Below, piece after piece: positions 1-8,829 of a stretch of DNA of 64,000 bases. Source of the DNA: an uncultured Acetatifactor sp. (GTDB lineage: Bacteria; Bacillota; Clostridia; Lachnospirales; Lachnospiraceae). The DNA lies in contig CAJUSI010000066.1 of NCBI GenBank assembly GCA_910589035.1, forward strand, positions 1 to 64,000, in the 5' to 3' direction. Every line of letters starts with the position of its first letter. The first letter of the stretch is position 1. Both the position numbers and the translations under genes were made by a program. The notes under the pieces were generated by a model. It made no database searches. It was not told the origin of the DNA and saw only the letters and a list, made by a program, of their open reading frames with translations.

Positions 1-181
1 AAGTGAGAGAAACCGAAACAATCATCGGCAAATCCTTTATGTCAAATACATAATCCTTAAAATCCATCGGAACTGCCAGACGGGAATCATTATAGGCTAC
101 CGCATACCATGACGAAAAAAGCACACTCAACACACAAAGTATCCCACAGCCAATCCAAATTTTCTTTTTATTTGTTTTCAT
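1..181 (-). CDS. N-terminus of an unidentified membrane or exported protein (cut by window edge)
   Basis: The reading frame opens at an ATG at 181 behind an excellent ribosome binding site (AGGAGG, 6 nt upstream) and runs off the left edge after 60 codons. The product starts MKTNKKKIW and then has one hydrophobic segment at about residues 8-25, so it is a signal anchor or signal peptide followed by an extracytoplasmic part. I do not recognise the family. It has its own promoter with three operator-like palindromes directly upstream and is therefore a separate unit from the spoIVB gene set to its right. Confidence 0.7.
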   Translation of the reverse strand, partial: MKTNKKKIWIGCGILCVLSVLFSSWYAVAYNDSRLAVPMDFKDYVFDIKDLPMIVSVSLT

Positions 182-202
182 CTTAATCCTCCTCTATAAT
201 TT

Positions 203-281
203 GAGATATATTTATCTCTTTATGTGATAAATATATCACTTTTCTTTCTTAGTGTCAATAGAAAAGAGATAAATATATCTC
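203..281 (-). promoter_or_regulatory. Three phased 16-bp palindromic operators
   Basis: Three copies of one imperfect palindrome lie upstream of the left-edge gene: GAGATATATTTATCTC at 203-218, GTGATAAATATATCAC at 224-239 and GAGATAAATATATCTC at 266-281. Copies 1 and 3 are exact reverse complements of each other; copy 2 differs by a symmetrical change in both arms, as expected if the dyad is what matters. Centres are 21 and 42 bp apart, two and four helical turns, so bound dimers would sit on one DNA face. The middle copy covers the -10 box. The regulator is not identified in the window. Confidence 0.8.
230..258 (-). promoter_or_regulatory. SigA-type promoter of the left-edge gene
   Basis: On the minus strand a perfect -35 box TTGACA (258-253) is followed by a 17-bp spacer and a -10 box TATATT (235-230). 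The -10 box lies inside the middle palindromic operator, and the other two operators flank the promoter. This arrangement fits repression by a dimeric regulator. Confidence 0.7.
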
Positions 282-475
282 ATTCGTAATTCAGAACAAT
301 AAAATCCATACTTTGTGAATCTCCCGTCATCACGAAATCGGTCGGGGAAGAGCCATCTTCCCCTGCTCGCCGCCCCCCATGTGCCGCCTTAGCGGCATAC
401 TTCCTCCGCATGGGGCTGTGCATAAACAACGGGATGCATCGTTGCCTGCATCCCGCCTCTTTCATCCTATATTCA

Positions 476-865
476 TCAGCTAATATCACGTTTCTGATAT
501 ACCTTCACCGCAATCCGGTACGAGATAAAAAACCAGATAACAGAAATGATAAGTACAATATGGAAAGCCAGAAGGATATTTTCCTTTACAGGAAAAACCA
601 AATTGATCAGAAGAACAAGCCCCGTAATAATCCCTGTCCCCGCCATAAATGACGTCATAAAGACAATCTGCGATTTCTCCGGGTCAAACAGATATGCACA
701 CGGCAGACTGATGCCGCCTGCAAGCAGGCATGCGCTCATCCCGATAGAGCCATACAGTAACAGCGAGTGAAACGTGATATCCATGCCGAAACAGACAAGG
801 ACGGCGCAGGGAACCAGCGCTGTCAGCATTCCCAATACGGTGGATATAAAACAAAAACTTCTCAC
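476..865 (-). CDS. Small four-helix membrane protein coupled to spoIVB
   Basis: A 129-residue, very hydrophobic protein with four predicted transmembrane helices (about residues 5-25, 33-53, 68-88 and 95-117) and a short basic C-terminal tail. Its start codon overlaps the spoIVB stop codon (ATGA, 862-865), so it is probably translated by coupling. I cannot assign a family with certainty; size and topology resemble DUF3021-type proteins. It occupies the place where spo0A follows spoIVB in B. subtilis and many clostridia. Confidence 0.65.
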   Translation of the reverse strand: MRSFCFISTVLGMLTALVPCAVLVCFGMDITFHSLLLYGSIGMSACLLAGGISLPCAYLFDPEKSQIVFMTSFMAGTGIITGLVLLINLVFPVKENILLAFHIVLIISVIWFFISYRIAVKVYQKRDIS

Positions 866-2214
866 CGCTCCAGCATATTCTCAATAAAGATCCCATACCC
901 CTTCCGGGAATCCTGCACCAGCACATGGGTCACCGCCCCGATGAACTTCCCGTTCTGGATGATGGGGCTGCCGCTCATACCCTGGACAATGCCGCCCGTC
1001 AGGGCCAAAAGTCTGGGATCCGTGACCTTCAGCTCGATGCCCCTGTTGACATTGTCATGGTCGAGATGAATTCCCGTGATTTCCACATCGTAATACTTTG
1101 GTTCCCCGTCCACGGTGCAGAGAATCTGGGCAGGTCCCATTTCAATCTCCTGTTTCAGCCCGATGGGGATTGCTTCCCTGACTCCCATTTCCATCCCCCT
1201 GCCGTTGCAGCTGCCGAAGATTCCCCGATTGCTGTTATCCGTGATCTCACCGAGAATGCGGTCATTGGAATAGATGATCATTCCTGTCATCTCACCCGGA
1301 TTTCCCGCGCTTCCTTTCTGAATCTCCACGATATCCGTCTGGTAAAGGGTGCCTCCTTCCATGTGCATCAGCGTGCTGGTGTCCACATCCGTGATGCCAT
1401 GTCCCAACGCGCCGAAATTGCCCTGAGCGTCAATATATGTCATGGTACCGACGCCCTGGGCATTGTCCCTCACCCACACTCCGATTTTATAGTTGCCGTT
1501 GACATCCCGCCTGGGAGTGATCTCCAGTTCCATCAATTCCCCGTCACGCTCCACTGTCAGAATCAGCTCTTTGCCTCCGCTTTCCTCCACACGCCGGATG
1601 AAGTCGTCCTTTTCCGTCACCTTTTCCCCGTTCACGTTCCGAATGTAATCCCCCGATTTGAGTATATATTTCCCCGGAGAATAGCTTACCCCGTCGCTGC
1701 CCTGAAAATCACCCGTTCCTATTACCAGAACCCCGTTGGTCTTCACATAGATCCCCACGGGCGCGCCCACCGGAATCAGTTCCTGATCCTCTATCACCCG
1801 AATATCTACGTTTTTCAGGGTAAAAAAGCCAAAAAGCTTGACCTGCATCCGATAGGCCGAATCCAGCGCCGTCTTCAGCGTGACCGTCCTGCTCAGGTCC
1901 AGCCTGACCGCTCCCTCCGGAATATTGCTGGTTCCCTGTTCGCTTACACTGACGATTTCTCCCGTAGCCGGAATGCCCAGGCGGAAGGATTCCTCCTGCC
2001 CGGCACGCACATTGATCACGGAAGGAATACATCGGTCGATATCATAGTAAACCAGGCCAGCCAGCGCCACGCAGCTCAGAGCCAGTGTCAGGCTCAGCGT
2101 AATCCGGTAAATCCTGTAACGTCTCATCCTTCGTTTCCAATTCTGCAGCAGGATTACCATATGTTCTCCCGCCTGTTCCTGAATGTTCCCTCCTCTATCA
2201 CCCACCCGTCTCAT
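862..2214 (-). CDS. spoIVB: SpoIVB sporulation signalling serine peptidase
   Basis: SpoIVB is the S55-family serine peptidase made in the forespore. It is secreted into the intermembrane space, where it cleaves SpoIVFA and so triggers SpoIVFB processing of pro-sigma K. The 450-residue product has an N-terminal transmembrane anchor (about residues 38-56), a PDZ domain (about 150-230) that includes the segment GDYIRNVNG, and the SpoIVB peptidase domain to the end. The catalytic serine is in GMSGSP (Ser about 414), and the histidine in GALGHG (about 272). The start at 2214 has GGAGG 7 nt upstream. It lies downstream of recN as in B. subtilis, but 430 bp away with a hairpin between, so it probably has its own promoter. 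Confidence 0.95.
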   Translation of the reverse strand: MRRVGDRGGNIQEQAGEHMVILLQNWKRRMRRYRIYRITLSLTLALSCVALAGLVYYDIDRCIPSVINVRAGQEESFRLGIPATGEIVSVSEQGTSNIPEGAVRLDLSRTVTLKTALDSAYRMQVKLFGFFTLKNVDIRVIEDQELIPVGAPVGIYVKTNGVLVIGTGDFQGSDGVSYSPGKYILKSGDYIRNVNGEKVTEKDDFIRRVEESGGKELILTVERDGELMELEITPRRDVNGNYKIGVWVRDNAQGVGTMTYIDAQGNFGALGHGITDVDTSTLMHMEGGTLYQTDIVEIQKGSAGNPGEMTGMIIYSNDRILGEITDNSNRGIFGSCNGRGMEMGVREAIPIGLKQEIEMGPAQILCTVDGEPKYYDVEITGIHLDHDNVNRGIELKVTDPRLLALTGGIVQGMSGSPIIQNGKFIGAVTHVLVQDSRKGYGIFIENMLER

Positions 2215-2437
2215 CCTGTTTCCTCCATACTATTTCAAGTTGCGCCTTCTCTGTCTCCGGCAGCCGCTTTCCACGGCAGAGCCAGTGCGCCATAAATCCT
2301 GCCCATTACATGCAAAACCCATGCCGCCTGTGCAATGTCCGGACACAAAAGTCCCTCTTAACGCTTATAAGATCCATGACACCTATGCGGAGCAGGACAA
2401 TGAAGCCTGTCATCATCCATCGGATAAAACCGCAATA

Positions 2438-2463
2438 GAAAAAGACCCTCTCAGGCCTTTTTC
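2438..2463. terminator. Stem-loop between recN and spoIVB
   Basis: A 10-bp stem (GAAAAAGACC paired with GGCCTTTTTC, one G-U pair) closes a 6-nt loop and has a T-rich run on either strand, so it could terminate in both directions. It lies in the 431-bp recN-spoIVB gap (2215-2645), in which I see no open frame with a ribosome binding site. Confidence 0.5.
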
Positions 2464-2645
2464 CGCTCCCAATCTAGTATGTGGAATTTTTTTATTTTCA
2501 TTCACAAAAAACAGGGTAAATAGCCAATCCAGCAGAATTTCATTGTTTCGCACCCGGCATGGACAAGCTGATAGCAGATTTTGTCAGAAATTATATTATT
2601 TCGCCCGGCACTTCCGCCCGGACAGCCAAATCTGAATTCTGCCGT

Positions 2646-4334
2646 TCAGCCCTGACGCTTGTGCTTCATGGCCTGAGCCCGCATCTCACCGGCATTGGAC
2701 AGAGCTGCATCTGTCAGCACGTCGCTTCCCAGGAGCCTGGCCAGTTCGCCCATGCTTTCCTCCTCACCGAGTGCCCTCACATCCGTAATGGTATTATCTG
2801 ACTGGCTGCTTTTTTCAATGACAAAATGCCGGTCCGCCATGGCCGCAATCTGGGGCAGATGGGTGATGCAGAGCACCTGATGCGCATGGGCCACCGTATC
2901 CAGCTGCTCGGAAACTCTCCATGCGGTTTTGCCGCTGATACCGGTGTCGATCTCGTCAAAAATCAGGGTATCAATCTCATCCCTTCCCGCCAGCACCGTC
3001 TTGATGGCCAGCATGATACGGGAAAGCTCGCCCCCGCTGGCCACCTGGCTCAGAGACTTCAGCTCCTCGCCCGGATTGGTGGAAATCAGGAATTCCACAT
3101 CGTCCCAGCCTTCCGCGGTAATGCCGGTGCTGCGCCCCACTGCAATCTCGAATTCCACCGTCAGGAAATTCAGATGCACCAGAGCCTGTTTCAGCTGCCT
3201 GGCCAGCACGGCGGCATTCTTTTTCCTGAGCCTGGAAAGCTTTTCGCAGGCCGACTCCAGCGCCGTTTCCGCCGCCTTTAAATCATTTTCCAGCTGCTGG
3301 ATATAAGCCTCGTAGTTTTCCAGGCGCTCCAGCCGGTTACGCCTCTCCTCCCCGCAGGCAATCACGTCTTCTATGGTTTTTCCGTATTTTCCCTTTAAAT
3401 GGTTCAGCGTATTGAGCCTGTCCTCCACGGCCGCGAAATCCGCTTCGTCAAACTCGCAGTCGCTCATATATTCCGCCAGATCCCGGTTATAATCTGCAAG
3501 CAGGCTGTCTATCTCCGACAGCTGCCCTTCCAGCTCGCCCAGGCGCTCATCCAGCCCGGATACCCCCTGAAGCGCCCGCAGCGCTCTGCTCAGGGCGCTG
3601 CCCGCAGCGCCCGTGAAGTCGCTTCCCGTATATTGATAGCTTTCTGCCAGGCTCTCCGTGATCTTCTTGCCGTTTACCATCAGCTTATATTGCCGCTCCA
3701 GCTCCTCGTCCTCGCCGGGCACCAGCCTTGCCTGTTCGATTTCCTGCAGTTCGTACTCCGCAAGCTCCTGCTCCCGGATTCTGGCAGCTTCATCCATGGC
3801 GCTTTCCTCCAGGGTTCTGCGCAGCTGTCTGCACTCCTTATAGGCAGTCCTCACGGCTTCCGCAACCGCCGGGAATTTATCTCCGCAGTAGGCGTCCAGG
3901 ATTTCCATATGCTTTTTCTTTTTTAAAAGGGACTGGTGCTCATGCTGGCCATGAATGTCGATCAGGAGCTCCGACAGCTCCTTGACCTGTCTGGCCGTGA
4001 CGGTCTCTCCGTTCACCCTGTAGACATTCTTTCCCGCCTGCATCTTCCGGCTGATTATAACGCTGCCGTCCTCCTCAGGCTCCAGCTCCAGCTGCAGGAG
4101 CTTTTCACGCACCCTTTTATCATGGCTGGTAAACACTAGCTCCACCAGGGCGCTCTCCGCTCCCCTGCGAAGCATGTCCTTTTCGAATTTGCCTCCCAGT
4201 GCCAGATTCACGCTTCCTATCAGCAGGGATTTCCCTGCTCCGGTCTCTCCGGTAAGAATATTTAAACCCTCGCCGAATTCTACCTCCGTCTCCTCCATCA
4301 ATGCCAGATTCTTCACATGTAAGCTCTGCAGCAT
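2646..4334 (-). CDS. recN: DNA repair protein RecN
   Basis: RecN is an SMC-like ATPase that acts early in double-strand-break repair. The 562-residue product begins MLQSLHVKNLALMEE, then Walker A in GETGAGKSLLIG (about residues 29-40), two coiled-coil arms around a hinge (about 150-380), the ABC signature SGGELSRIMLAIK (about 430) and Walker B LIFDEIDTGIS (about 460). The ATG at 4334 has AGGAG 7 nt upstream and matches the usual RecN start; the frame stays open to 4433 but without support. The order argR-recN-spoIVB is conserved in Firmicutes. Confidence 0.96.
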   Translation of the reverse strand: MLQSLHVKNLALMEETEVEFGEGLNILTGETGAGKSLLIGSVNLALGGKFEKDMLRRGAESALVELVFTSHDKRVREKLLQLELEPEEDGSVIISRKMQAGKNVYRVNGETVTARQVKELSELLIDIHGQHEHQSLLKKKKHMEILDAYCGDKFPAVAEAVRTAYKECRQLRRTLEESAMDEAARIREQELAEYELQEIEQARLVPGEDEELERQYKLMVNGKKITESLAESYQYTGSDFTGAAGSALSRALRALQGVSGLDERLGELEGQLSEIDSLLADYNRDLAEYMSDCEFDEADFAAVEDRLNTLNHLKGKYGKTIEDVIACGEERRNRLERLENYEAYIQQLENDLKAAETALESACEKLSRLRKKNAAVLARQLKQALVHLNFLTVEFEIAVGRSTGITAEGWDDVEFLISTNPGEELKSLSQVASGGELSRIMLAIKTVLAGRDEIDTLIFDEIDTGISGKTAWRVSEQLDTVAHAHQVLCITHLPQIAAMADRHFVIEKSSQSDNTITDVRALGEEESMGELARLLGSDVLTDAALSNAGEMRAQAMKHKRQG

Positions 4335-4484
4335 TTCCATTCTCCTTTCCGGACCTTGCCAGCTTCGAACCTTCCCCGACAGCCTGCCCGTCAAGCCGCT
4401 CTTATCCAAAGGCTGCCCAAAGCCATGGTACACCAGTATTTCATCTCCACTAAAAGGCGCGTCCTCCGTGCCCTGCCCTCACCG

Positions 4485-4952
4485 TTACGATATCATATTT
4501 CTCATTTTCTCCGCGAGCTTCTGCGCTTCCGCCGCAGTATGGACCGCGGCAAAGATAGTATCGTCCCCTGCGATACATCCCACAATTTCCGGAATTTTCA
4601 TGCCGTCCAGCGCCGCAGCCGCAGCCATCGCCATACCGGGAGCCGTCTTGATGACCAGAATATTCTGCGCCGCCTCAATGCAGGAGAAGGCTCCCTGCAG
4701 CATATGGCTGTACCTGGCCTCGCTGTCTGGCTTCCTGTCTTCCTCCCCCTGTCTGAGCACGGCATACTTCTGTCTGCCGCTTTTCATGGGCATCTTTGTC
4801 AGCTTCAGTTCCCTGATATCCCTTGACACGGTTGCCTGGGTCACGGAAAATCCTGCCTCCTTCAGCCTGTCTGACAGCTCTTCCTGTGTTCCCACATCAT
4901 CTTTCCGGATTATTTCCATGATTTTCTTCTGCCTGGTTTCCTTCTTATCCAT
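4485..4952 (-). CDS. argR: Arginine repressor ArgR/AhrC
   Basis: ArgR is a hexameric arginine-responsive regulator. The 155-residue product has an N-terminal winged helix (residues 1-70, with TQEELSDRL and the recognition segment VTQATVSRDIRELKL) and a C-terminal arginine-binding oligomerisation domain that includes a GTIAGDDTIF-like segment, here GCIAGDDTIF. The ATG at 4952 is preceded by GGGAGGGAAG and gives the normal family length; the frame stays open to 4985. It sits between nadK and recN, 47 bp after nadK. Confidence 0.95.
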   Translation of the reverse strand: MDKKETRQKKIMEIIRKDDVGTQEELSDRLKEAGFSVTQATVSRDIRELKLTKMPMKSGRQKYAVLRQGEEDRKPDSEARYSHMLQGAFSCIEAAQNILVIKTAPGMAMAAAAALDGMKIPEIVGCIAGDDTIFAAVHTAAEAQKLAEKMRNMIS

Positions 4953-4998
4953 CTTCCCTCCCCGGCTACTCTGCCGAAAGGACATCTGCCCCCATGTC

Positions 4999-5868
4999 CT
5001 ATCCCTGCATTTTTCTGTGCAGCACCTCCAGAAAGCTCACCTGATTCAGCCTGATAAATTCCGTTGTTTCCCGGGAGCGTACAATGCGCAGCTTATCCCC
5101 TGTCTGCAGGGGTATTATCTGGCTGCCGTCAAAGCCTGCCTCCACAGTCTGTATTCCGCCCTCTCCATGCCTGGTGACCTCTATCTCAACCACATCCTCA
5201 GAGGACAGTACAATGCTTCTCTGACTCAGGGAATGAGGACAGATGGGAGTCAGCATAATCAGCTTTGCACCGGGCTCCACCAGGGGGCCACCGGCTGACA
5301 GACTATAGCCCGTGGAGCCGGTGGGCGTAGAGACAATCATCCCGTCGGCACTGTAACCGTTCAGGAACTGTCCGTTCACAAAAATATTAAAGCGGATAAT
5401 CCGCAGGGAACCTCTCCGGGAGATCACGATATCATTCAACGCCCATCCCTCCCCGGCGGAGCCGTCCGAAAAGCAGACTTTTCCGTCCAGCATCATGCGG
5501 CTCTCCTGTACATAGTCTCCCGCCAGCAGTCTCTCCAGCGATTCCTCCAGATGGGAAGGCTCAATCTCCGTCATATACCCCAGAGTCCCCAGATTCACGC
5601 CGATGATGGGAAGATGCATCCCCTTAGTCTCCCTTGCCGCCTGCAGCACGGTGCCGTCTCCTCCCAGGACAATCATGCAGTCCCCATCCCGGGGGATTCC
5701 CGTGCCCGCCTTCCCTTCCATTCCGGCGCCGGACTCGGACACCCAGCCTTCCCCGTCCGTCTTCAGCGTAATCCGCTTTCCCTTCAGCTTCAGGAAGTCG
5801 CAGACCCGCTTTGTCGTGACCAGATTGCAGTCCTTGTGCACATTTGTGTATATCAGAAAATGTCTCAT
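4999..5868 (-). CDS. nadK: NAD kinase
   Basis: NadK phosphorylates NAD to NADP. The 289-residue protein carries the diacylglycerol-kinase-like GGDGT motif (VLGGDGTVLQAA, about residue 65), NLGTLGYMTE (about 95), and the substrate-binding segment DGMIVSTPTGSTGYSLSAGG (about 170-190). The ATG at 5868 has AAGGAG at 5-nt spacing; the frame extends to 5916 without a better site. It is placed between tlyA and argR, as in many clostridia. The 212 bp between it and tlyA contain no supported gene. Confidence 0.95.
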   Translation of the reverse strand: MRHFLIYTNVHKDCNLVTTKRVCDFLKLKGKRITLKTDGEGWVSESGAGMEGKAGTGIPRDGDCMIVLGGDGTVLQAARETKGMHLPIIGVNLGTLGYMTEIEPSHLEESLERLLAGDYVQESRMMLDGKVCFSDGSAGEGWALNDIVISRRGSLRIIRFNIFVNGQFLNGYSADGMIVSTPTGSTGYSLSAGGPLVEPGAKLIMLTPICPHSLSQRSIVLSSEDVVEIEVTRHGEGGIQTVEAGFDGSQIIPLQTGDKLRIVRSRETTEFIRLNQVSFLEVLHRKMQG

Positions 5869-6080
5869 AGACGCTCCTTCTACGGCCGCTTCCGCCTGCT
5901 GTTCCCATCCGGGCATGCCGAAATCAAGATATATCCAGAATATACGGTATTTCGATGTCAGGTGCTCCGTCCGAACATGCCGGAGCAGAAATCATACTAA
6001 TATGCCGGAATTCCCGGAATCTTGGTGCCGGGGTTCCATCCAGAATCAGCCGGGCAGGATCCGGGACCGTGAAAACGGAT

Positions 6081-6908
6081 TTATAACAGCTCATGAGAAG
6101 CCCTCACCGTCTCCGCAATCCGTTCCTTCCAGGCAGCTGAAGCGGAAGTACCCTCCTTCGCCGTCCCCGGTTCCCTCTCTTTTTTCAGATGCATCAGATA
6201 TTCGATATTGCCTTCCGCTCCCCGGAAGGGAGAGTAATCCAGATGAAGCACGGAAAATCCGGCGGTACCGGTATAGTCAATCATATCCGCAAGTACCCTT
6301 CGGTGAATTTCCGGCTTCCTTACCACGCCCTTTTTTCCCACATTCTCCCTGCCGGCTTCAAACTGGGGCTTAATCAGACAGACCATCTCTCCCCCCGCCT
6401 TCAGCAGTTCTCCTGCGGGAGCCAGTATTTTGGTCAAGGAGATAAAGGACACGTCCACGCTTGCAAAATCCGGTTCCTCCTCCACATCCTCCCGCACCAT
6501 ATATCTGAAATTGGTCTGCTCCATACAGACCACCCTGGCATCCTCCCGCAGCTTATCCGCCAGCTGCCCCCTGCCTGTATCCACCGCATATACCTTCGCG
6601 GCGCCATGCTGCAGCATGCAATCCGTAAAGCCTCCCGTGGAAGCGCCGATATCCACGCATATTTGACCGCTTAAGTCAATGTCCCATTCCTCCAGGGCCT
6701 TCTCCAGCTTGTATCCTCCCCTGCCCACATATTTCTGTGCTGCCTCCACCGCCTTTAGCAGGATAGAGTCCCTCTCATAAAAGGCTCCCGGCTTTTCCGC
6801 CTTCTGTCCGTTCACATAGACCCCGCCGGCTTTGATGAGCTCCTTCGCCTTTTCCCGGGAAGGCGCATACCCCAGCTGTGTCAGAATAATGTCAAGCCGC
6901 TCCCTCAT
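6081..6908 (-). CDS. tlyA: TlyA-family rRNA 2'-O-methyltransferase (YqxC)
   Basis: A 275-residue protein with an N-terminal S4 RNA-binding domain (residues 3-60) and an FtsJ/RrmJ-type methyltransferase domain with the SAM-binding segment VDIGASTGGFTDCMLQHGA (about residues 88-106). In actinobacteria TlyA methylates 16S and 23S rRNA ribose; the Firmicute protein is usually annotated by homology only. Its ATG overlaps the dxs stop (ATGA, 6905-6908), so the two are translationally coupled. B. subtilis has the same dxs-yqxC-ahrC-recN order. Confidence 0.93.
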   Translation of the reverse strand: MRERLDIILTQLGYAPSREKAKELIKAGGVYVNGQKAEKPGAFYERDSILLKAVEAAQKYVGRGGYKLEKALEEWDIDLSGQICVDIGASTGGFTDCMLQHGAAKVYAVDTGRGQLADKLREDARVVCMEQTNFRYMVREDVEEEPDFASVDVSFISLTKILAPAGELLKAGGEMVCLIKPQFEAGRENVGKKGVVRKPEIHRRVLADMIDYTGTAGFSVLHLDYSPFRGAEGNIEYLMHLKKEREPGTAKEGTSASAAWKERIAETVRASHELL

Positions 6909-8794
6909 GCCTTTCCACCGTCCCGCAGATGCGCCTCTTCCATGCCCATACCGCAGATCCTCTTTACGATACTCTCCTGGTCAATCCCAATTTCCCGCTT
7001 TAAGAGCTCCACGTTTCCATGCTCCACATAGGCGTCCGGGATGCTGATATTCAGAAACCGGTTCTGCAGATTCCTCCGGTTCATATAGTCCAGTACCTTC
7101 TCCCCATAGCCTCCGCAGGCCACATTTTCCTCCAGGGTGACGATCAGCGCATGCTCCCTGCAGGCCTCCTCCACGGCCTCCTCATCGATGGGCTTCACAA
7201 ACCTGGCATTGATCAGGCTTACGCCAAAGCCCTTCTCCTTCAGGGCATCCCGCACCTCTTCCGCCGTCTTTACCATGCTGCCCACCGCCAAAAGGGCGAT
7301 CCCGCTCTCCCTGTAAATCCATTCCGCCTTTCCCGGCTCGATGGGCGCACGATACTCCCTCAGCCCCGCATAGGCTATACCCCGGGGATAGCGCACCGCA
7401 ATGGACTTTCCCAGGCCCACCGCAAATTTCATCATATCGGACAACTCCCATTTATTCTTGGGCGCACAGATATACATATTCGGAATACCGGATAGATATG
7501 TAAAATCGAAGATTCCCTGATGGGTCTCCCCGTCGCTTCCCACAAGCCCAGCTCTGTCTATGGCAAATACCACCGGCAGATTCTGAATACAGACATCGTG
7601 CAGAATCTGGTCATAGGCTCTCTGCAGGAAGGAGGAATATACCGCAACGATGGGTTTCAGTCCCCCCGCCGCAAGCCCTGCCGCAAAGGTCACCGCATGC
7701 TCCTCAGCAATCCCCACATCAAAGAAACGCTCCGGATACATATTGTGAAAGCGCTTCAGGCCTGTCCCGTCAGGCATGGCCGCCGTAATTGCCACGATTC
7801 TGTCATCCCGCTGTCCCAGCTTGCACATGACGGTGGAGAAAACATCCGTATAGTTTGCGATGGTCCTGGGATGCGCCGGAATCCCCGTCTCGATATCAAA
7901 GGGCTCCGCGCCGTGAAATCTCGCGGGATGGCGTTCCGCAGGGCGGTACCCTTTTCCCTTCTGAGTCAGAACATGGATCAGCACCGGTCCTTCCACCCGC
8001 CTGGCGTCATTGATAACGGACTCCATGGTGCCGATATCATGCCCGTCCACAGGCCCCAGATAAGTAATTCCCATATCCTCGAAGAACATCCCCGGAATCA
8101 CCAGCTGCTTGAAGCTGCTCTTTGCCCTGCGGATTCTGGTAATCATATTGTCCCCTCTCTTGGTACCCAGCAGCGCATTGTAAATTCCCTTTTTTAAATC
8201 CAGGTAACCGGAGGCGGTGCGGATGCTGTTGAGATACTTGGACACGCCCCCCACATTCTCGGAGATGGACATATTATTATCATTCAGTATGATGATGAAA
8301 TTCGTCTCTAGCTTTGAGGCATTGTTCAGTGCCTCATAAGCCATTCCCCCGGTCAGCGAGCCGTCTCCGATTACGGATACCACCGTGTGATTCCCCCCCG
8401 TAATCTCCCTTGCCCGCACCAGTCCAAGGCCCGCCGAGATGGAAGTTGAACTGTGCCCGGTGTCAAAGACGTCGCATTCGCTTTCTTTGCGTTTGGGAAA
8501 ACCGCTCAGACCATGAAGCTGGCGCAGAGAACCGAACTCTTTCCTTCGTCCGGTCAGAATTTTGTGTGTGTAGGACTGATGTCCCACATCCCAGATAATC
8601 TTGTCCTCAGGCAGCTGCAGAGCCAGATGCAAAGCCATGGTCAGCTCCACCGCCCCCAGATTCGACCCCAGATGCCCCCCTGTCACGCTGATCTGCCGAA
8701 TCAGGAAATCCCGGATTTCCTGTGCCAGCAAGGGCAGTTCGTCCCTCTTTATCTTCTTTATGTCATTCGCCTGTTCTATGGTCTCCAGCAGCAT
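6905..8794 (-). CDS. dxs: 1-deoxy-D-xylulose-5-phosphate synthase
   Basis: Dxs condenses pyruvate and glyceraldehyde-3-phosphate, the first step of the MEP isoprenoid pathway. The 629-residue product shows the thiamine-diphosphate elements: GHQSYTHKILTGR (about 73), GHSSTSISAGLG (about 113), and the ThDP/Mg motif GDGSLTGGMAYEALNNA (about 143) with NDNNMSISENVGG (about 172). A transketolase pyrimidine-binding domain and C-terminal domain follow. It lies just after ispA, so the two isoprenoid enzymes are co-transcribed. Confidence 0.96.
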   Translation of the reverse strand: MLLETIEQANDIKKIKRDELPLLAQEIRDFLIRQISVTGGHLGSNLGAVELTMALHLALQLPEDKIIWDVGHQSYTHKILTGRRKEFGSLRQLHGLSGFPKRKESECDVFDTGHSSTSISAGLGLVRAREITGGNHTVVSVIGDGSLTGGMAYEALNNASKLETNFIIILNDNNMSISENVGGVSKYLNSIRTASGYLDLKKGIYNALLGTKRGDNMITRIRRAKSSFKQLVIPGMFFEDMGITYLGPVDGHDIGTMESVINDARRVEGPVLIHVLTQKGKGYRPAERHPARFHGAEPFDIETGIPAHPRTIANYTDVFSTVMCKLGQRDDRIVAITAAMPDGTGLKRFHNMYPERFFDVGIAEEHAVTFAAGLAAGGLKPIVAVYSSFLQRAYDQILHDVCIQNLPVVFAIDRAGLVGSDGETHQGIFDFTYLSGIPNMYICAPKNKWELSDMMKFAVGLGKSIAVRYPRGIAYAGLREYRAPIEPGKAEWIYRESGIALLAVGSMVKTAEEVRDALKEKGFGVSLINARFVKPIDEEAVEEACREHALIVTLEENVACGGYGEKVLDYMNRRNLQNRFLNISIPDAYVEHGNVELLKREIGIDQESIVKRICGMGMEEAHLRDGGKA

Positions 8795-8829
8795 ACTTCA
8801 ACCATATCCTTTCCGGCGCGTTCCGTTCT

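Noticed and set aside
280..489. 69-codon minus-strand frame left of the small membrane protein gene
   Set aside because: It runs into the third operator, has no ribosome site and has an odd composition.
925..2295. Long plus-strand frame opposite spoIVB (456 codons)
   Set aside because: It is the antisense shadow of a well-identified gene in GC-rich codon usage, with no ribosome site and no family-like motifs. The same holds for other long plus-strand frames opposite recN, pduS, the dehydrogenases and the methyltransferases.
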